From Anoplopoma fimbria (Eukaryota; Chordata; Actinopteri; Perciformes; Anoplopomatidae), in NCBI RefSeq assembly GCF_027596085.1, contig NC_072471.1, positions 13,522,999-13,586,998 of the forward strand: a DNA stretch of 64,000 bases. Direction: 5' to 3'. The notes under the pieces were generated by a model, which saw only the letters and a list, made by a program, of their open reading frames with translations, had not been told where the DNA came from and searched no databases. Positions 10,721-25,799 of the stretch are shown here, one piece after another. How positions within the stretch are numbered: position 1 is the stretch's first letter; each line of letters starts with the position of its first letter. The position numbers and the translations under genes are program-made.

Positions 10721-13700
10721 CTGGACCCTGGAAGAGAAGGGGACCCCTGCTCCCAGCTCAACTGTCAACAATGGCAGACTTTGCACAGTCCACGTCAATG
10801 TAGGACACTCACATGACCCGTCTTAAAACACGGACCCTGTCTCGTTTACTATTTATTTTTGGTGTGAATTTTTCAGCTTGACATTACCATTCATATCTAT
10901 ACAACCAATATGTTTATGATTAAATTGTTACAAGAGAAAAAAGTTCTTCATCCATTTAGCATCTTAATTATGCTCTCAAAGTTCACCAGACAGATGCATT
11001 TAAATTTCATCCCCCATTACAGTCTCATAAAATGCTGGAAACACTATATTATGTCATCCAGAACTGGATTCCTCCCCACTTCATAACTGATTCTGGTGCC
11101 ACTTTTTAGTATCCTGTTCATTTTTAAATTTGTTATTGCAAATATGATATTTGAAAGAATACAAAATACTTTATAATGTGTTTAAATGTATTCCAATATG
11201 GCTCTTTTGTTGTTTTGTATACGTAGCTGTGTCTTGTTATCCCATGTGGAAACGTGTCAGGGTAACCATGAGGACAAGGCCATTAAAGTCTGAACACTAA
11301 AATCCTATATGTTCTCATACAGTAAATGTGAAATACACACACATACTTCCAACACCAAATTTCATAATCTAAAAAGGAACGAGGAGATGGGAACTCTTAC
11401 CTTTCCCCTTCTGCTCACACACAAAACCTTTGTAGACAAAGAGCAAAGCATGCATATTTATATAATAATAGTGAATATACACTCCATCACTTACAGTACA
11501 CGGCACTATCAGACGCTGATACTCTGACTGCTTTACCCTGGAGCCACTGTTCCATTTTTGGCAGCACTGGTGGTCCCTTCCCACTTTTCCTCTTTGCAAC
11601 ATCTAGGGCTATTCAATAAAGAAGCTTCGGGGAGCTCGGAGGAGCAGGATGGAAAAATAGAGTGAGCATTCAATTCTGCCTGAATTATCCCAGGGTTTGT
11701 TTGCTTACCCTGATAAAAGAACAGAGAAGGAATCTATGGCTTATTTAAAAGCATCATGCTCAAATCCGTCATTCCCAAACAGGGCCTAAATTTTGCATGC
11801 CCATGAGGGAACCGGTTCTGCGCTTTACAGAGTAGCATGGTACATTGTTAACTGTGACATCGGGTGTTGAGATGTCTTGTTGTACTAGAGCTGGAATGGG
11901 CCGTCAGAAGTGTTGCAGGGGGTGGCAGAGTGCATGTCCTCATGCAGAGGTTACAACTTTCCATTGGGAACATTCATTACTCCTATTTAGTCAATAAAGT
12001 GTCTGTTTGAGCTCTGCAGATTACAAACTGTTAACTTATCAACATAAAACATCCCTTTTTTTTGACGTTTAAATGAACTTTAAGCGCTCTTGTGGTGAGG
12101 AGGATATTACAGATCATTCACATAGGAAGCCACTTGGCCCTTTTGTTGTGAATATCCAGCAAGTGAGAGGAGATTTGAAGCAAATTTTGGGCACAGTGGC
12201 TTCATGAGATGACACAGCAGAGAAGAATTAGTGGGCGGAGGAGGGATAAAACACTGCAGATCAGCTCTTTACTATTAGAGGAGCAGCAAAAAGGAAAACA
12301 GCTCCCTTCCTCACAGTTTACATTAAGTGGTCTGTGCACAAGAAAACCAGTGATGTATAACAGTGGACCTTGCATTTAATTAAGCAGGTCCCCTCAGCCT
12401 CTTTCTTTTTTTTTCCCTCTCTACCTGCTAGCCTGCATAATCATTTCATATACGCTGTGATATCATCTGCTTAATGCGCTATTTTGCCATACAGTTAAAC
12501 CTGGACGATAAATCTGGCTGTGCTCTCCATTAATAGATGCAGAGCCTCGCTGAATAATGTGTGCATTAGATTAGCAGCGCTACAGAAGCGAACCACCGTG
12601 GAGAGAGAAATACTTCACGTTAATCTCTCTTGGTGGTTCCCAAGAGATGAGAACTTAGTGCCCCTTCCTGTGGCTGTAGGTGGAGGGCGAAGGAGGTGCA
12701 CCTGTTCCTGCATGGGACAGTGAGAACAATGGTCAGACCAAACAGAACTGCCTTCAAAAACACTCAAGCCAGAAATTCAAATAAGCTCAATCAGAGCTTG
12801 ATACCACAGGTTAAAAGGAGTCTTTTCAAAGGCGTCAACACGTTTGCTTCTAAATCTACACCGTTAAGATTGGCCCCCAAGAACATCACTGACATTACAT
12901 TTCGCCCTCTTTCGCTCCCCTTTTCTCTCTTAAAATACTCCTTTTCCCTGATTTCCAGCAGGCGAGGAGCGATTTGAATCGACCTTGTTACGGTAGATGA
13001 CAATACAACAAAAGAACGGGGTTATGAAATCGAGAAATTCTATTTCCACCCTCCTGGCCATTCATCTCCCTGCAATAGTAGGAAGAGGATTCATTATTTG
13101 GTACTCTCTCTCCACTATCTAATTTGCATACTCTGTGTTCATGAATGTGTGTATATCTTTGTAATCACGTTTAGCTGTGTTTGTTAGGACAAAGATTAAG
13201 ACTGTAGCTTGGGTGAAAAAGTGGGGTTAGTGTCAGGTCGAGGGAAACCTCAGGGATATTAATGCAATTTAAAATAATGTCCTCAAAAGAATAGACACTG
13301 TGTGTATGCACTTCTGTGTGGAGGACTGAGAGTATGAGTGAAAATTAGAAAAAAAGAGAGCAAGTGGGTGTCAGCAAATGCATCTGATTGTGCATGAATG
13401 TCTACACTTGTGTGTGTACACAATGTTGGTGTTGTACTTGTGCCCAACAAGCCAGCTCTCTACCCACTAATCTAACCGCTTTGAGTTCCTGTGAACTGCC
13501 GCCATGACGAGGGCAGCCCCAGTTCCCAGTGAGGGTGAGTGGACATTCAGTCCTCCGATCAGACTCTCAAAGCTGAGTCAACCAAAGTGCAGCTTATAAG
13601 CGAGAGATTACCCTGAGGCCCAGACTGCACAGCAAGTAAACTTATCAGCACAGAAAGAGAGGGACAAAACAGTTTAACATTTTAATGTGTGTGCCTACAT

Positions 13701-13753
13701 GTGTTGTTTGAAATACGTTGGTTGGTATTAACAACACAGAATTGTTTTTTTGG
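10721..13753. other. Unannotated intronic stretch
   Basis: No gene recognised. It is unique AT-rich sequence apart from the candidate block at 12470-12640. ORFs of 70-93 codons around 12696-13003 overlap on opposite strands without splice or start support. Confidence 0.5.
12470..12640. promoter_or_regulatory. Candidate conserved noncoding block
   Basis: Unique sequence with TCCATTAATAGATGC, TGAATAATGTGTGCATTAGA and GATTAGCAGCGCTA, and an imperfect inverted pair GAACCACCGTGGAG / CTTGGTGGTTCCC flanking AGAGAGAAATACTTCACGTT. No open frame of note. Confidence 0.25.
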
Positions 13754-14405
13754 TTAAAGGTACAGTTTGGGGGTGAACTGTCTCTTTAAGCTACACGATA
13801 TGTAGGTTAAACCAGTGAAATGCATTGAAAAGCCAGTATCAAATGTATCTCTGCTCTTGTTCTTCATGAAATTATTGGGCAATAACCAATATGATTTCAT
13901 AACACAATTTGAGAGTTCACAAAAACAGAACAAAACAACTATAAAATTAAAATGATATAACAATGAAACTGATAGCATTGAGACACATTTAAAATAAAAG
14001 TCAAAATCTATGTAGCAGAGGCCAAGGTATGCCAACTTCCAGCTCCTAGTAGCACATTCAGAGCCAGGTATTTCCCTCAGGAGTTGTTGGAGACCAAAAG
14101 GCGAGCTAAAAGAAGAATGAATATTGGACTTGCATTCCTCGGGTAGCCAGAAACACAATTCCAAATAAATGATAATGTTGTTCTTTATCTGCTGGATGTG
14201 TAAATTAAGGTGATGTATTTACAATAATATGCATCTCTAGGCCCGAGCCAAGATAACCCTGATGACATATGGGGATAGTTTCTCTGACATCAGAAAGCTC
14301 CTTTGAAAGCCACAAAAAAAAGCAAATTACATCTGTTTTCACAGGCCGAGTAGCATGATGACTAAACTGCACTTTTTGTATAAAACTAGTGGAATGCCCC
14401 TTTAA
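13754..14405 (+). mobile_element. Larger TTAA-flanked nonautonomous element
   Basis: The segment begins TTAAAGGTACAGTTTGGGGG and its other end, reverse-complemented, begins TTAAAGGGGCATTCCACTAG, so only the first seven bases match as a terminal repeat. Its middle (about 14040-14160, with CAGGAGTTGTTGGAGACC, GAGCTAAAAGAAGAATGAAT and TTGGACTTGCATTC) recurs in degenerate form at 29690-29998, showing that it is a dispersed family. It could be one element or two nested ones. Confidence 0.45.
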
Positions 14406-15184
14406 AAAAAACATTGAAAACAGATATAAATAATAAACGGAGGTCAAATGTAGCAACACAACTGCTGAGAAAATAAATTCTCCTCTGATGCAAAAATGTT
14501 GAAACATTCAGTATTTACTGTTATCTGGTTTATCAAATGCCTCTGTCTCGTCTCACATAAAACACAAACAGCTGATGGCTGGTGATGACACAGGGTGTCA
14601 ACAGGAAAAGGAGCCAACAAACCTCCTCCCAGCCTTGTGTCTCTCACTTTGGTGTCACATGCACACATGTGTCACTCCAAAAGCTGGGGATTAGGAGGTG
14701 GTGGCTTGTAGTGCAGGGAGAGAGTGAATGGTACTGCTTGCACAGACACATGGACAAACCAGTAATATGGGTATGCTGGTGTATTGGGATGCTGACTGTG
14801 TATGATCCAACAAAACATCTCCCTCCCCTCTTGCAGCCTCTGAGTACTAAGACGTACTTTGACATCGCCCACGGATTTGTTAATTAGCTTGCTAACATCT
14901 GTCCTCCTGATGCAGTATGGGATTAGAATACAAAAGAAATAAAGCCCATCATCTAATCAAGACCTTCCCGCAACAGCAGCCATAACAACAGATGTCAACC
15001 ACCTCCCATCCCCACCTACATAAAAAAAAAATCATATTTTATGTGATCCTCCTTAAATTGATGTTAGCATGTCGTTGAATAATGCATGCCCTTCTTCAGG
15101 AGAGTACTATACTGCAATCATTTGTTTATGTGTGTGTGTATGTGTGTGAATGGGCGTAGTATCTACTTTGATGTCAAACTCGTA

Positions 15185-15425
15185 TTCCGCTTGTAATGTC
15201 CTCCACGGCCAAAGGGAATTGATGAAATGATAACTTATGCTCTTACGGAATGATTATAGCTGTGATTAAGTTGTAAGGGACGGACCCTGCAGCTGATGAA
15301 GACGAGGGTAAAATGGCGAAGAGTGATCTCCATTCGTTTCTCTGGCGGTAGCTTTGGGTACACGGAGCTCGACGTGGTCCCCCCAGACGTTGACAAATGA
15401 AGTAATTACATTTATGTGAGTGTGT
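15185..15425. promoter_or_regulatory. Candidate conserved noncoding block
   Basis: Moderate-GC unique sequence with GGGAATTGATGAAATGATAA, GAATGATTATAGCTGTGATT and GAAGTAATTACATTTATG. No ORF and no recognised repeat. Proposed only on composition. Confidence 0.2.
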
Positions 15426-15429
15426 AGGA

Positions 15430-18400
15430 TTGATTCATCAACCAACCCTCGCTACCAAGAGTTCCAGATTTAATTGGGGAGCCGGTGACACATGCATCTT
15501 TTTTGCCGAAATGAAATCAAGCCCCAATATTATGTACCAGATTCAACACAGCCCTGTGTCGATGATGTACAATTTCGTTTATGTTAAACTCTTTCTATGG
15601 CAATTATTCATAATTTGAGACTTACAGGAAATGTGTTAGTTGATTAGTGTGTGATACATGACAGAAAATCTGTGGAAATACTTCAAAGTTGATATTGCAG
15701 TTGTTAATACAAAATGTGCACACTCTTATAGCATTCATGAGATGTTCTAGAGTTTCATTGTTGAAAAGACCAATTAACCTCACTAGTGTAACCCAACTTG
15801 CAACAGCAGTACATTTTGAAGGATAAATTGCACTGCCTGGATTACAATTTCTATCAACATTATGAATCATTTTAATCCAATAAATTCAAAGTCACAAAAT
15901 GTTCATATTACACAAAGCCGCAACATTTTTATTGTATGCAAAAGAAATATTGAATTAGGTAATGATAAATAACTTGTAACTACAGCTCTCTGGTAAATGC
16001 ACCTGAAGTATCAAGCAGTATGAAATGAAAAGTACCTCAAAATTGGTTCAGTACAATTTGGGATAGATGAATGTCTTGGTTAAAAATGGAATATCTATGC
16101 TGTGCCGAAGCTCCTTTTTTGACTGATCCATGTCCTTCACCAGGGTCCAATTTGATTTGGTAGACCCTAATTTGCCTCCGACAGCATGGCACATATTCCT
16201 CTGTTATGACGATGTGACAATTCTCAGACGGGCACCAAGCTCCTACAATTATGCATTTCAAATTTATTCCAAGATGAAATCTTGCATGGGAAGAAACCAA
16301 ACATAACATTTTGGGAAAAGCATGAAATCAAAAGATACGTTTTTGATTTCTATATGAATATAGTATTCCTTGGTCTTGTGTAAATGCAGGTTTCCACCTG
16401 AAATATGAGGTTTACCAGCAAAAACACGAGTGTTATGTCACAAAGGGTATAATAACGGTATCATTCATAGCAGAGTGCATTTGCATGAATTTCACTGATT
16501 GTGTCACATGCACATCACATTACATATATTGTTGTCTATAGGGTCCCTGCTGAGAAGTCGTAATGAGCTCTTCAACCCTGGAGAGGCAAGCATAACTCGC
16601 ATGTTCTGCTGTCACTGTGACAATGGAGGGGTTTATCGCTGCCAAAGGCTCGGGGGGAGAGAGTGTGAAGCTGAGGCGCTGGAGAGATTGGGGAGGGAGG
16701 AAATATTGAGATAGCAAGAGCGTGATGGGGAAGGAAAAAAAGGCCTCCGATCTGCCATGCATACATAACCGAAGCATGTTTCAGCATGAGTATCAGCTGA
16801 TATTCCACTACTGCAGCTCTCTGAGAACTCTCAGGCAACATTTCCTAATGTGTCCCATGCAGCAATGCTAACCCTCTGTCCCATCCCTCTGCTTCTCACA
16901 CTCTCCTTATGGATTTCTGTCTTGAATTCTTTGCCTCTATTCCCGCATGTTGTTCTTCTCTTCCTCAGACTGTGTCAGAAGGGTAAAGAGAAAACAAGCT
17001 TTCTTTACCCGCTTTCCCACAACAGTCCCCCAACCAACAATCAGTTATAGTGCCAATAAGTGTGTGTTATGTTGCCTCACCAGACCTTTGAATATATGGA
17101 ATATTCAAGTGCTTGAAAGTGCTTCTGTGTCCATCCAAAAATATGATGCTGAAATCACACAGTGACAATCGTGTTGATTTTACTTTCCAGAAAGAAAATG
17201 AAGACCACACTGACATGCCAGCGACAAAAGCATAGGACTGTCCAACCTTTCCATCCCTAGAGGTGCTACTTGTGTTGCAAGAAAAACCCAACACGTTTGT
17301 GTGTTGCATCATGACAGCAGCAATTCAAAATGCAATTGAAGTATTTAAATCAATACACAAAAAAGTTAACATGAACACTACACGACACAACACTAAAGAA
17401 CTACAGCAGTGAGTCTTGTCTGGAACAGGCTAACCAGCGCTGAGCCACTGTCTGGTACCGGTACATGAAAAAGTCTGGCAAGCCCCAAATCCCCCAAGCT
17501 GTATTTTCTTTATTCTTTGTAATTTCCTCTCATACAGGCAGTATTTTGGAATGTGGGGGAAGTTTCAAGGACAAAGATTATATACAAGAACTTGTATCAC
17601 CAGCAGTCGAGTCAAGTCAAAAAGCGTATACAGGTTTCAAACCTGTATACTCTGCAGTCCATAAAGCAAGCTATACTTGGTCACACAGCACTTGAGTAGG
17701 ATTGTAGGATGCTAACAACCCAATCGCTGCCAGTTAGTTTGGTAATGCATAAAACCAGAGTGGGCAGGAGAAGGTAAGAGCTTTTGTCAGCGTTGGACTC
17801 AGAGTTCAGGGTAGTGGCTATTTCCTGGAAGCAGTGCGTACCAGTGCTGACATGGTACATACCGAACTTGAAAGAAACAAGTAATAAAAGATTTGTTTCT
17901 TCATGTGTTGCCAGCAGTGGAATCAGTGTTGTCTGATGACTAGTGGGACTGCAGGCACTGAGGGTGTCTGCTTACACGCAAGATCTGTCAAAACACTTCC
18001 ATTGCCAGGAACTGAAAACTTTAACTCGTACAGTAAATCTGTTGCATGTGCAGTTTAAATTTAGAAAAGTAAACACACTCCATCCATCAAACGGAGATAG
18101 TATCTTGGATCGAGTGTGTGTTAAAGCTCTGAAAAGAGCTAAACCCGTAACATTTCAGCTCAGCTACTTATTTCATGTGACTTCCTCGTCTCCTTCCAGG
18201 CACCAGCGTCCTCCAGTGTTTTCGGTCATAGCTTTTCTGCTGCTCTAGTGTGAGATCAGGCTTATCCAGTTCAAGGATTTATAATCTTAACTTCTCCTCC
18301 AACATCCTCATTGCAAAAAAAAACTTGCACAAGGGACTTTAGTTTTTTAAGCTTTGATGACATACTAAACTCGTTGCTAATTATAGACTGCCCCTGCCTT

Positions 18401-18540
18401 TCTCTTTTACGTTTATATTGCATCACCATCTGTTGGAATAGATTGTGGAGTTCAGAAAATAATTGACAAACATCTGGCAAAAATAATACAACATGTTTAT
18501 CAAATAAGCATACAAACAGTTTTTATAAAATTTATAAATT
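15430..18540. other. Unannotated intronic stretch
   Basis: Unique sequence with chance ORFs only; the 90-codon minus-strand frame at 16037-16309 has no recognisable domain. It contains the palindrome at 17626-17650. Confidence 0.5.
17626..17650. repeat. 25-bp palindrome (12-bp arms, 1-nt centre)
   Basis: GTATACAGGTTT, a single C, then its exact reverse complement. No flanking element was recognised. Confidence 0.9.
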
Positions 18541-18544
18541 GTTT

Positions 18545-18880
18545 AAATAGTTAAAGCTAAAATTGAAAACTTTAAATGGCAATCCTTAGGTAATAGCTCA
18601 AAGTTAGATAGCCACCTTTAATGGATAAACTGTTGAAATAGTTTTTTAACTGTAATGAATAACTAATTGAAATAGTTTGGTAACAGTGAACAGTTTAAAT
18701 AGTAGGCCAAATCAATAGATAAACAGTTGAGGTAGTCAGCTGACAGTAACTGATAAATGGCTAAAACAGAAAGATAGATTAACAGTTGAAATAGCTCAAC
18801 GAAGTTAATGGATAAATGGCTAACTAGTAAGCTTTACTAATGGATAAATGCTGGAAACAACCAGCTTAAGCCACTCAAAG
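18545..18880. repeat. Degenerate ~33-bp minisatellite
   Basis: About nine diverged units share the pattern (T)AATGGATAAAC-(A/T)GTTGAAATAG followed by about 10 variable bases ending AACAG or similar, for example at 18621, 18654, 18713 and 18776. Units vary from about 31 to 36 bp and several are damaged, so the array is old. No reading frame persists through it. Confidence 0.6.
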
Positions 18881-19680
18881 TGGTAAATGCCAACTTTACT
18901 AAACAGACCTAAACTTTAACAAATTATTATACCACAAATATCATTTCAATATCCACCCTATCACATCCAGTTTAACATTAGTTCCAATGAACACATGGCA
19001 GGTGTCAATGAATGGGTAATTGAGCTCATCTGACAGGGATACAGTGGTTTGTCAGACAGAAATGTTGGGAACCACTGACTGACTGGCTTAATGTTACATA
19101 CTGTACATAATGTTACATACTTACATACATATAAATTATTCAACTACACTGTATAATTTATTTATGTTTTCAATACTACATTTGACTCATCCGATTAATG
19201 ACATTTGTTGCTTCTGGGACTCTGTATCTGCCCCTAGAAATATGGAGGTTACTGCTTGTTTGCTGGCTCAGTGGTTGTTTTTCCATTAAAACAAGAAACC
19301 TTCCTTATCCTCTTGGCTATACAGGGTCTCAAATCAAATCTTTACAGTATATCCCTTTTGCTCTCTACAACAGCCACCACAAATCAGTTCATCGTTTCTG
19401 CATCCCAAAATGGTTGTTGGAGCAGCACCAAGCAATAGTGCAAGATAAATGAGGGCAAGCGCATTGTAATTTCCATATCAATCACGGATAGTGTCAGCAG
19501 CTTAACTTGGAGAACGAAAGGGAAAGGAAAGAGAGGAAGAAAGAGAGAAAGGGATGGAGAAAACAAGAAAATAGATGCTTTTGTTGCTATGAACATTATT
19601 CACTCCAGCTATTACCTAATGAAGCACATTTCATATTTAGAACCAGGTAATGCACCTCATGGCACAGAGCCAAAAGCATA

Positions 19681-19714
19681 CTGACTGACTGACCAAGTGA
19701 CCGACTGACTGACT
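19681..19714. repeat. Imperfect (CTGA)n repeat
   Basis: CTGACTGACTGACC followed by interrupted CTGA/GTGA units. Confidence 0.8.
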
Positions 19715-20289
19715 GGCCATCTCTAACTATCCTTGAAAACATCCGGGTGCAAGCAGAGTGCAGCTGTCATTTAGGCCATAAATGTCCAGCGGATTTATCT
19801 TCCCAAAACATTAACATTGAATCGTGGCTGTCAGCATGTGTGTCACCGAGCCTTGATGTCGAGGTGGTGCGCCTGACAGGCTGGCAGGAAGGGAGGATGA
19901 AAGGAGGGCGGGAAAGGATCGAGAGATGGCATGAGGGGAGGCCCTCAAGGCCCTATAACAAGTTCTGGAGAGTTGGGCTGGCGAAACTTTGTGTCGGCAT
20001 TATCTTGTTAAGTGCTGGAGTCATTGAAGGACACCAGACAAGTGATTGAACAGAGTTGACTTCAGCACAATTTCCTCCTTGTGGCGACATGTATCAACCA
20101 GGCCATTGGTCCCTATATTCTGCAGCTTAACTACCTCTCAGGCCTCCCACTGTGACAAATAGCTTCTGTCTCTTCTAATGTAATATTTGTTTCTACTTCT
20201 GAGAGCCTCTCGGCTACTCCGTGGCGAGTCTGTCTGCCGACTGCTTCATTGTGTTAGCTGACTTTATTCCCCAACCGGCTGTCAATTGG

Positions 20290-20575
20290 TGGACCGTCTG
20301 AGTGTTCTCGTCTGTCTGTCTTTTGTCTCATTGCCGGCGCTGTCTTTTTTTTACTCTCGCAAACTCTTTCTACTGTTCCCTCGTCAACCCCTTGCTCTGT
20401 CTTGCACTCACCATTTCTTTGCCTCCCTTGTGCTCTCTGTCCGTCTCTCTTCCGTCTCCTGCTCTCTCATTCTCGTTGCTTTTCTTCCTTCCAACTCCCT
20501 CTTTTCCCCGTCTTTCCACCTCCCTCCTCCCCCTTTTCTCTCTCTCCACTTTACCGCCATGTCTGTGCTCCAGAT
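20290..20575 (+). other. Pyrimidine-rich tract
   Basis: Dominated by C and T on the plus strand with runs such as CTCTCTGTCCGTCTCTCTTC. It yields Leu/Ser/Pro-rich spurious frames in all three plus frames. It directly precedes the candidate block at 20805. Confidence 0.7.
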
Positions 20576-20804
20576 GCTAGCTGTCTCAGCTCCGTGGGCC
20601 GCGTCTCAGTGATGGGCCCCTCCAGGAATTCAAAGCACCATTCTGGCATTTTCTTCCAAGCAATTGCTTTTTGCAGTAATAAAGGGGGAGTAGCTTTAGC
20701 ATCTCTCTCTGAATGAACTTACTGGCCCTAGGCAAACCACAAGCAAGTGCACATCCATGAATCCTCTTAAGGCGGCAGGACACTGCAGGACTCTGTCCGG
20801 ATTC

Positions 20805-21180
20805 CTACCTAATTAAGCTATCTCTCATAATTTGCAGGATTGGTCTCAAGAAATTACAATTAATCACTTTTCTTTGACAAAGGCTCCAAATTAGGCTCCT
20901 GAATCTTAAATTCTCTGTACTTCCATTTTAATAAGAAAAAGCCTGAGCTGTTACACGCAAACAATGTTTTTCTTTGATGCGACCTGTTGAGCCCTGCAGT
21001 CATACACCACTAACAATGTGATATGTAAATATTATACATGCAGTTTTAAATGGTAATTAAAGTCACATTGACACCAAATTAATTCACGATGGGACACGGA
21101 GCATTTAAGGTGCAATTAGCCATGGAGGCGGCTACGGCGGTATTTTGCCTAACTGCAAACTCCAAACACTTCACAATTTG
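20805..21180. promoter_or_regulatory. Candidate conserved noncoding block
   Basis: Unique sequence with repeated TAAT cores: CCTAATTAAGCTATC, ACAATTAATCAC, TGGTAATTAAAGTC, ACCAAATTAATTCACG and GCAATTAGCCATGG, plus CTTTGACAAAGG and CTTTGATG (TCF/LEF-like). The mix of homeodomain and TCF/LEF-like sites is enhancer-like. Confidence 0.3.
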
Positions 21181-21723
21181 TTCTCACATTAAGTAAATGT
21201 CACAGCATATTAGCATGCTATTATGGCATCTGGGTGTTTTTTTTTCACTGTAGGGTCTGGTTACCAAAGTGCAGGTGGAGACTTAAAACCCAGAGCCGGT
21301 GAGTGAAACAAAAACAACGGAGGAGAGGATGAAGAGAGACAGAGAAGGGGCTTTAATACAATTTTTGCTGCATCTCAGTGTAAACAAGTGCACCAACTGT
21401 TGTGGCTGTTAACTGTTCTGAAACAGTGCAGCAGCTGGGGAGAAACAGGCTGTGTTCTGTCTCACTACAGATGAAGCTGTGATAACAAAACTGCGAAACA
21501 CAGGCACGATGCCTACTTGCAGGATTTACTGTGGCTACAGCAAAAAGCCTGCTTTACTTGCCACTGCCTCTTTGCCAGGAGTGTTTTTGTATGGAATAGC
21601 CTGTCCACTTGTGCACACACACATGCTCTGTGCCCGAATGAATGGCTTTACATCCTCCTTTTATTAAGCAGTTATTCCTCGTGTGTTTACCTACAATCAA
21701 TAGAATTAACAAGATGCAGGCAG

Positions 21724-24123
<2,400 letters not shown>

Positions 24124-24500
24124 TTGTTGCGCTGCTGCCATTTATCTTTCTCTCTGTGCACTGTGTTTGTCTCCTTCTTCCAGAATCTTTTCCCACTTTT
24201 TATTTTCCTTCTGCTCCCTCCCCACCGTGTCTCACCCTCAGGAGGGATTCTCTTTCCTTCACTGATCTTCTTTCTCTACCTCTTTCTTTCTCTTCCATCT
24301 TTCTAAAATCTCCTTTTCATTAGCCTCTACCACTACTCCCCTTTTGCCTCCTCCCCTTCTTGTTCCCCAAACCTCTCCCTTTTCTTATCAAGGCGTTAGC
24401 GAGGATGTCAAGCCACCTCCTGCTCTCACCTCTTTCAGTGACACTACATCTCTCTCTCCCTCCTCTTGAATCTCTCCCTCTGAGAAGGGCCTGAGTGAGG
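24124..24500 (+). other. Pyrimidine-rich tract
   Basis: C/T-rich on the plus strand over nearly 400 bp, with frequent CTCC, CTTTC and TCTCTC words. No gene. Confidence 0.7.
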
Positions 24501-24937
24501 ACGGCAGATCGTGTGAAGTTGGATGTTGATTCTAGGTGACAGGCACCATATGAGTCATAGCCATAATCACAGAGCTCCCCTCCATCCCCCACCCCCTTTT
24601 GGCTCCACAACACAGCAGCACTGCATAAGCAAAATTGCTCTTGGTACAAACAACTGCTATACAGTACACAACATGCATGGAAATGTCTCCAATTTGTACA
24701 GTATGTTTTTCTCTCACACAGTGCATATTACAATTCAATAAAAGAACAATAATGGCCACATGGTCCAGTAAGAATGCATGTACGTAGTCCACATTTGCAT
24801 AAAATCCCCTAAATGTATTGTATTCTGGACTTTTCCCCCCCAAGTATAGATGCTATATATGTGAATAGGTAAATAGAAATGTTAATTGAAGAAAACATGT
24901 ATTGATGGCCAAGAAAGAACCATAAAGTGTATATATG

Positions 24938-25150
24938 AAGTAAACATAGCCACCATGACATCAGCCATTGGTTTGTGGAGTACAGATTTAAAGACTCAAG
25001 TTCCGCATTTTGGCCCTCGCATTCTTGGTTTTTGGCCGTCACCATCTTGGTTTTCCCCAACCAGAAGTGTCACGAGAGGGTGATGCTTAGTACAACCAAA
25101 CGCTGGATAAGACATTTTTTCTATACAATGATACAATCAGCTTTTGATGC
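24938..25150 (+). mobile_element. Teleost dispersed repeat, CACCATCTTGGTTTT family
   Basis: In order: GACATCAGCCATTGGTTTGT, GCATTTTGGCCCTCGCATTC, GTCACCATCTTGGTTTTCC, CCAGAAGTGTCACGAGAGGG and GGATAAGACATTTTTTCTAT. I recognise this set as a widespread fish repeat of uncertain class. No coding capacity. Confidence 0.45.
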
Positions 25151-25375
25151 ATCCTATTGATTCCGCAGAATATTCAACTGTGGAGATACTTCAGAAATTG
25201 AAGATATTCTGAGTAGTTCTGACGAGGCTGATACAATATATACATGCAATATGTTTTAAATCACTTTACTCTTTTTTATTTAAAAAAAAGTCAATTTGTT
25301 TTATTGCTAATGATTTATGAGTACATTTAGAGTTGGAATCTACAATTATCATTATTGTGTTTTGTGTTTGGAACA

Positions 25376-25684
25376 AAATTAGTCAATCGTCATTGAATCA
25401 ATCAGCAACAATTTTCTAATTTCTCAAACGAAAATGCCACATTTGACAATTCCAGCTTCAAGAAGAGAGAATTGACTGCTTTCCCTTGTCTTGATTAATA
25501 GTACTGAACATCTTTGGGTTTCAGACTGTCAGAACCAAGACATTTGATGACTTCACCTTGAAGTCATCAAATGTCAGATGTTTCCCTGACAGTCACAGGC
25601 AGTTTTATAGTTTTCTGATGTTTTATTGACCAATTGATTAATCAATAAAATGATTGGTGTACTAATAATGACAATGATTGTTAG
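25376..25684 (+). mobile_element. Teleost MITE-like repeat (ATCTTTGGGTTTCAGACTGT family)
   Basis: The landmarks ATTAGTCAATCGTCATTGAA, CTGAACATCTTTGGGTTTC, AGACTGTCAGAACCAAGACA, TTCTGATGTTTTATTGACC and TTGATTAATCAATAAAATG occur in the order seen in a common teleost element with AT-rich inverted ends. It contains the 17-bp hairpin at 25539-25575. Confidence 0.45.
25539..25575. repeat. Perfect 17-bp hairpin with 3-nt loop
   Basis: The arm GACATTTGATGACTTCA (25539-25555) is followed by CCT and the exact reverse complement TGAAGTCATCAAATGTC (25559-25575). It lies inside a dispersed repeat. In the usual form of that repeat, as I recall it, this spot is not a perfect palindrome. Confidence 0.9.
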
Positions 25685-25799
25685 TTACAGAACTAAAATG
25701 TACAGACCTTCAACATAAAGATTGTACTGTCTGTGTCAAAGGACAAAAATGTAAAATTAGACATAAATTAGACATAAATTTACATTTATTTCATCAAGT

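Noticed and set aside
16037..16309. 90-codon minus-strand frame with several Cys and His
   Set aside because: No recognisable motif spacing or splice sites, and surrounding sequence has normal intronic composition.
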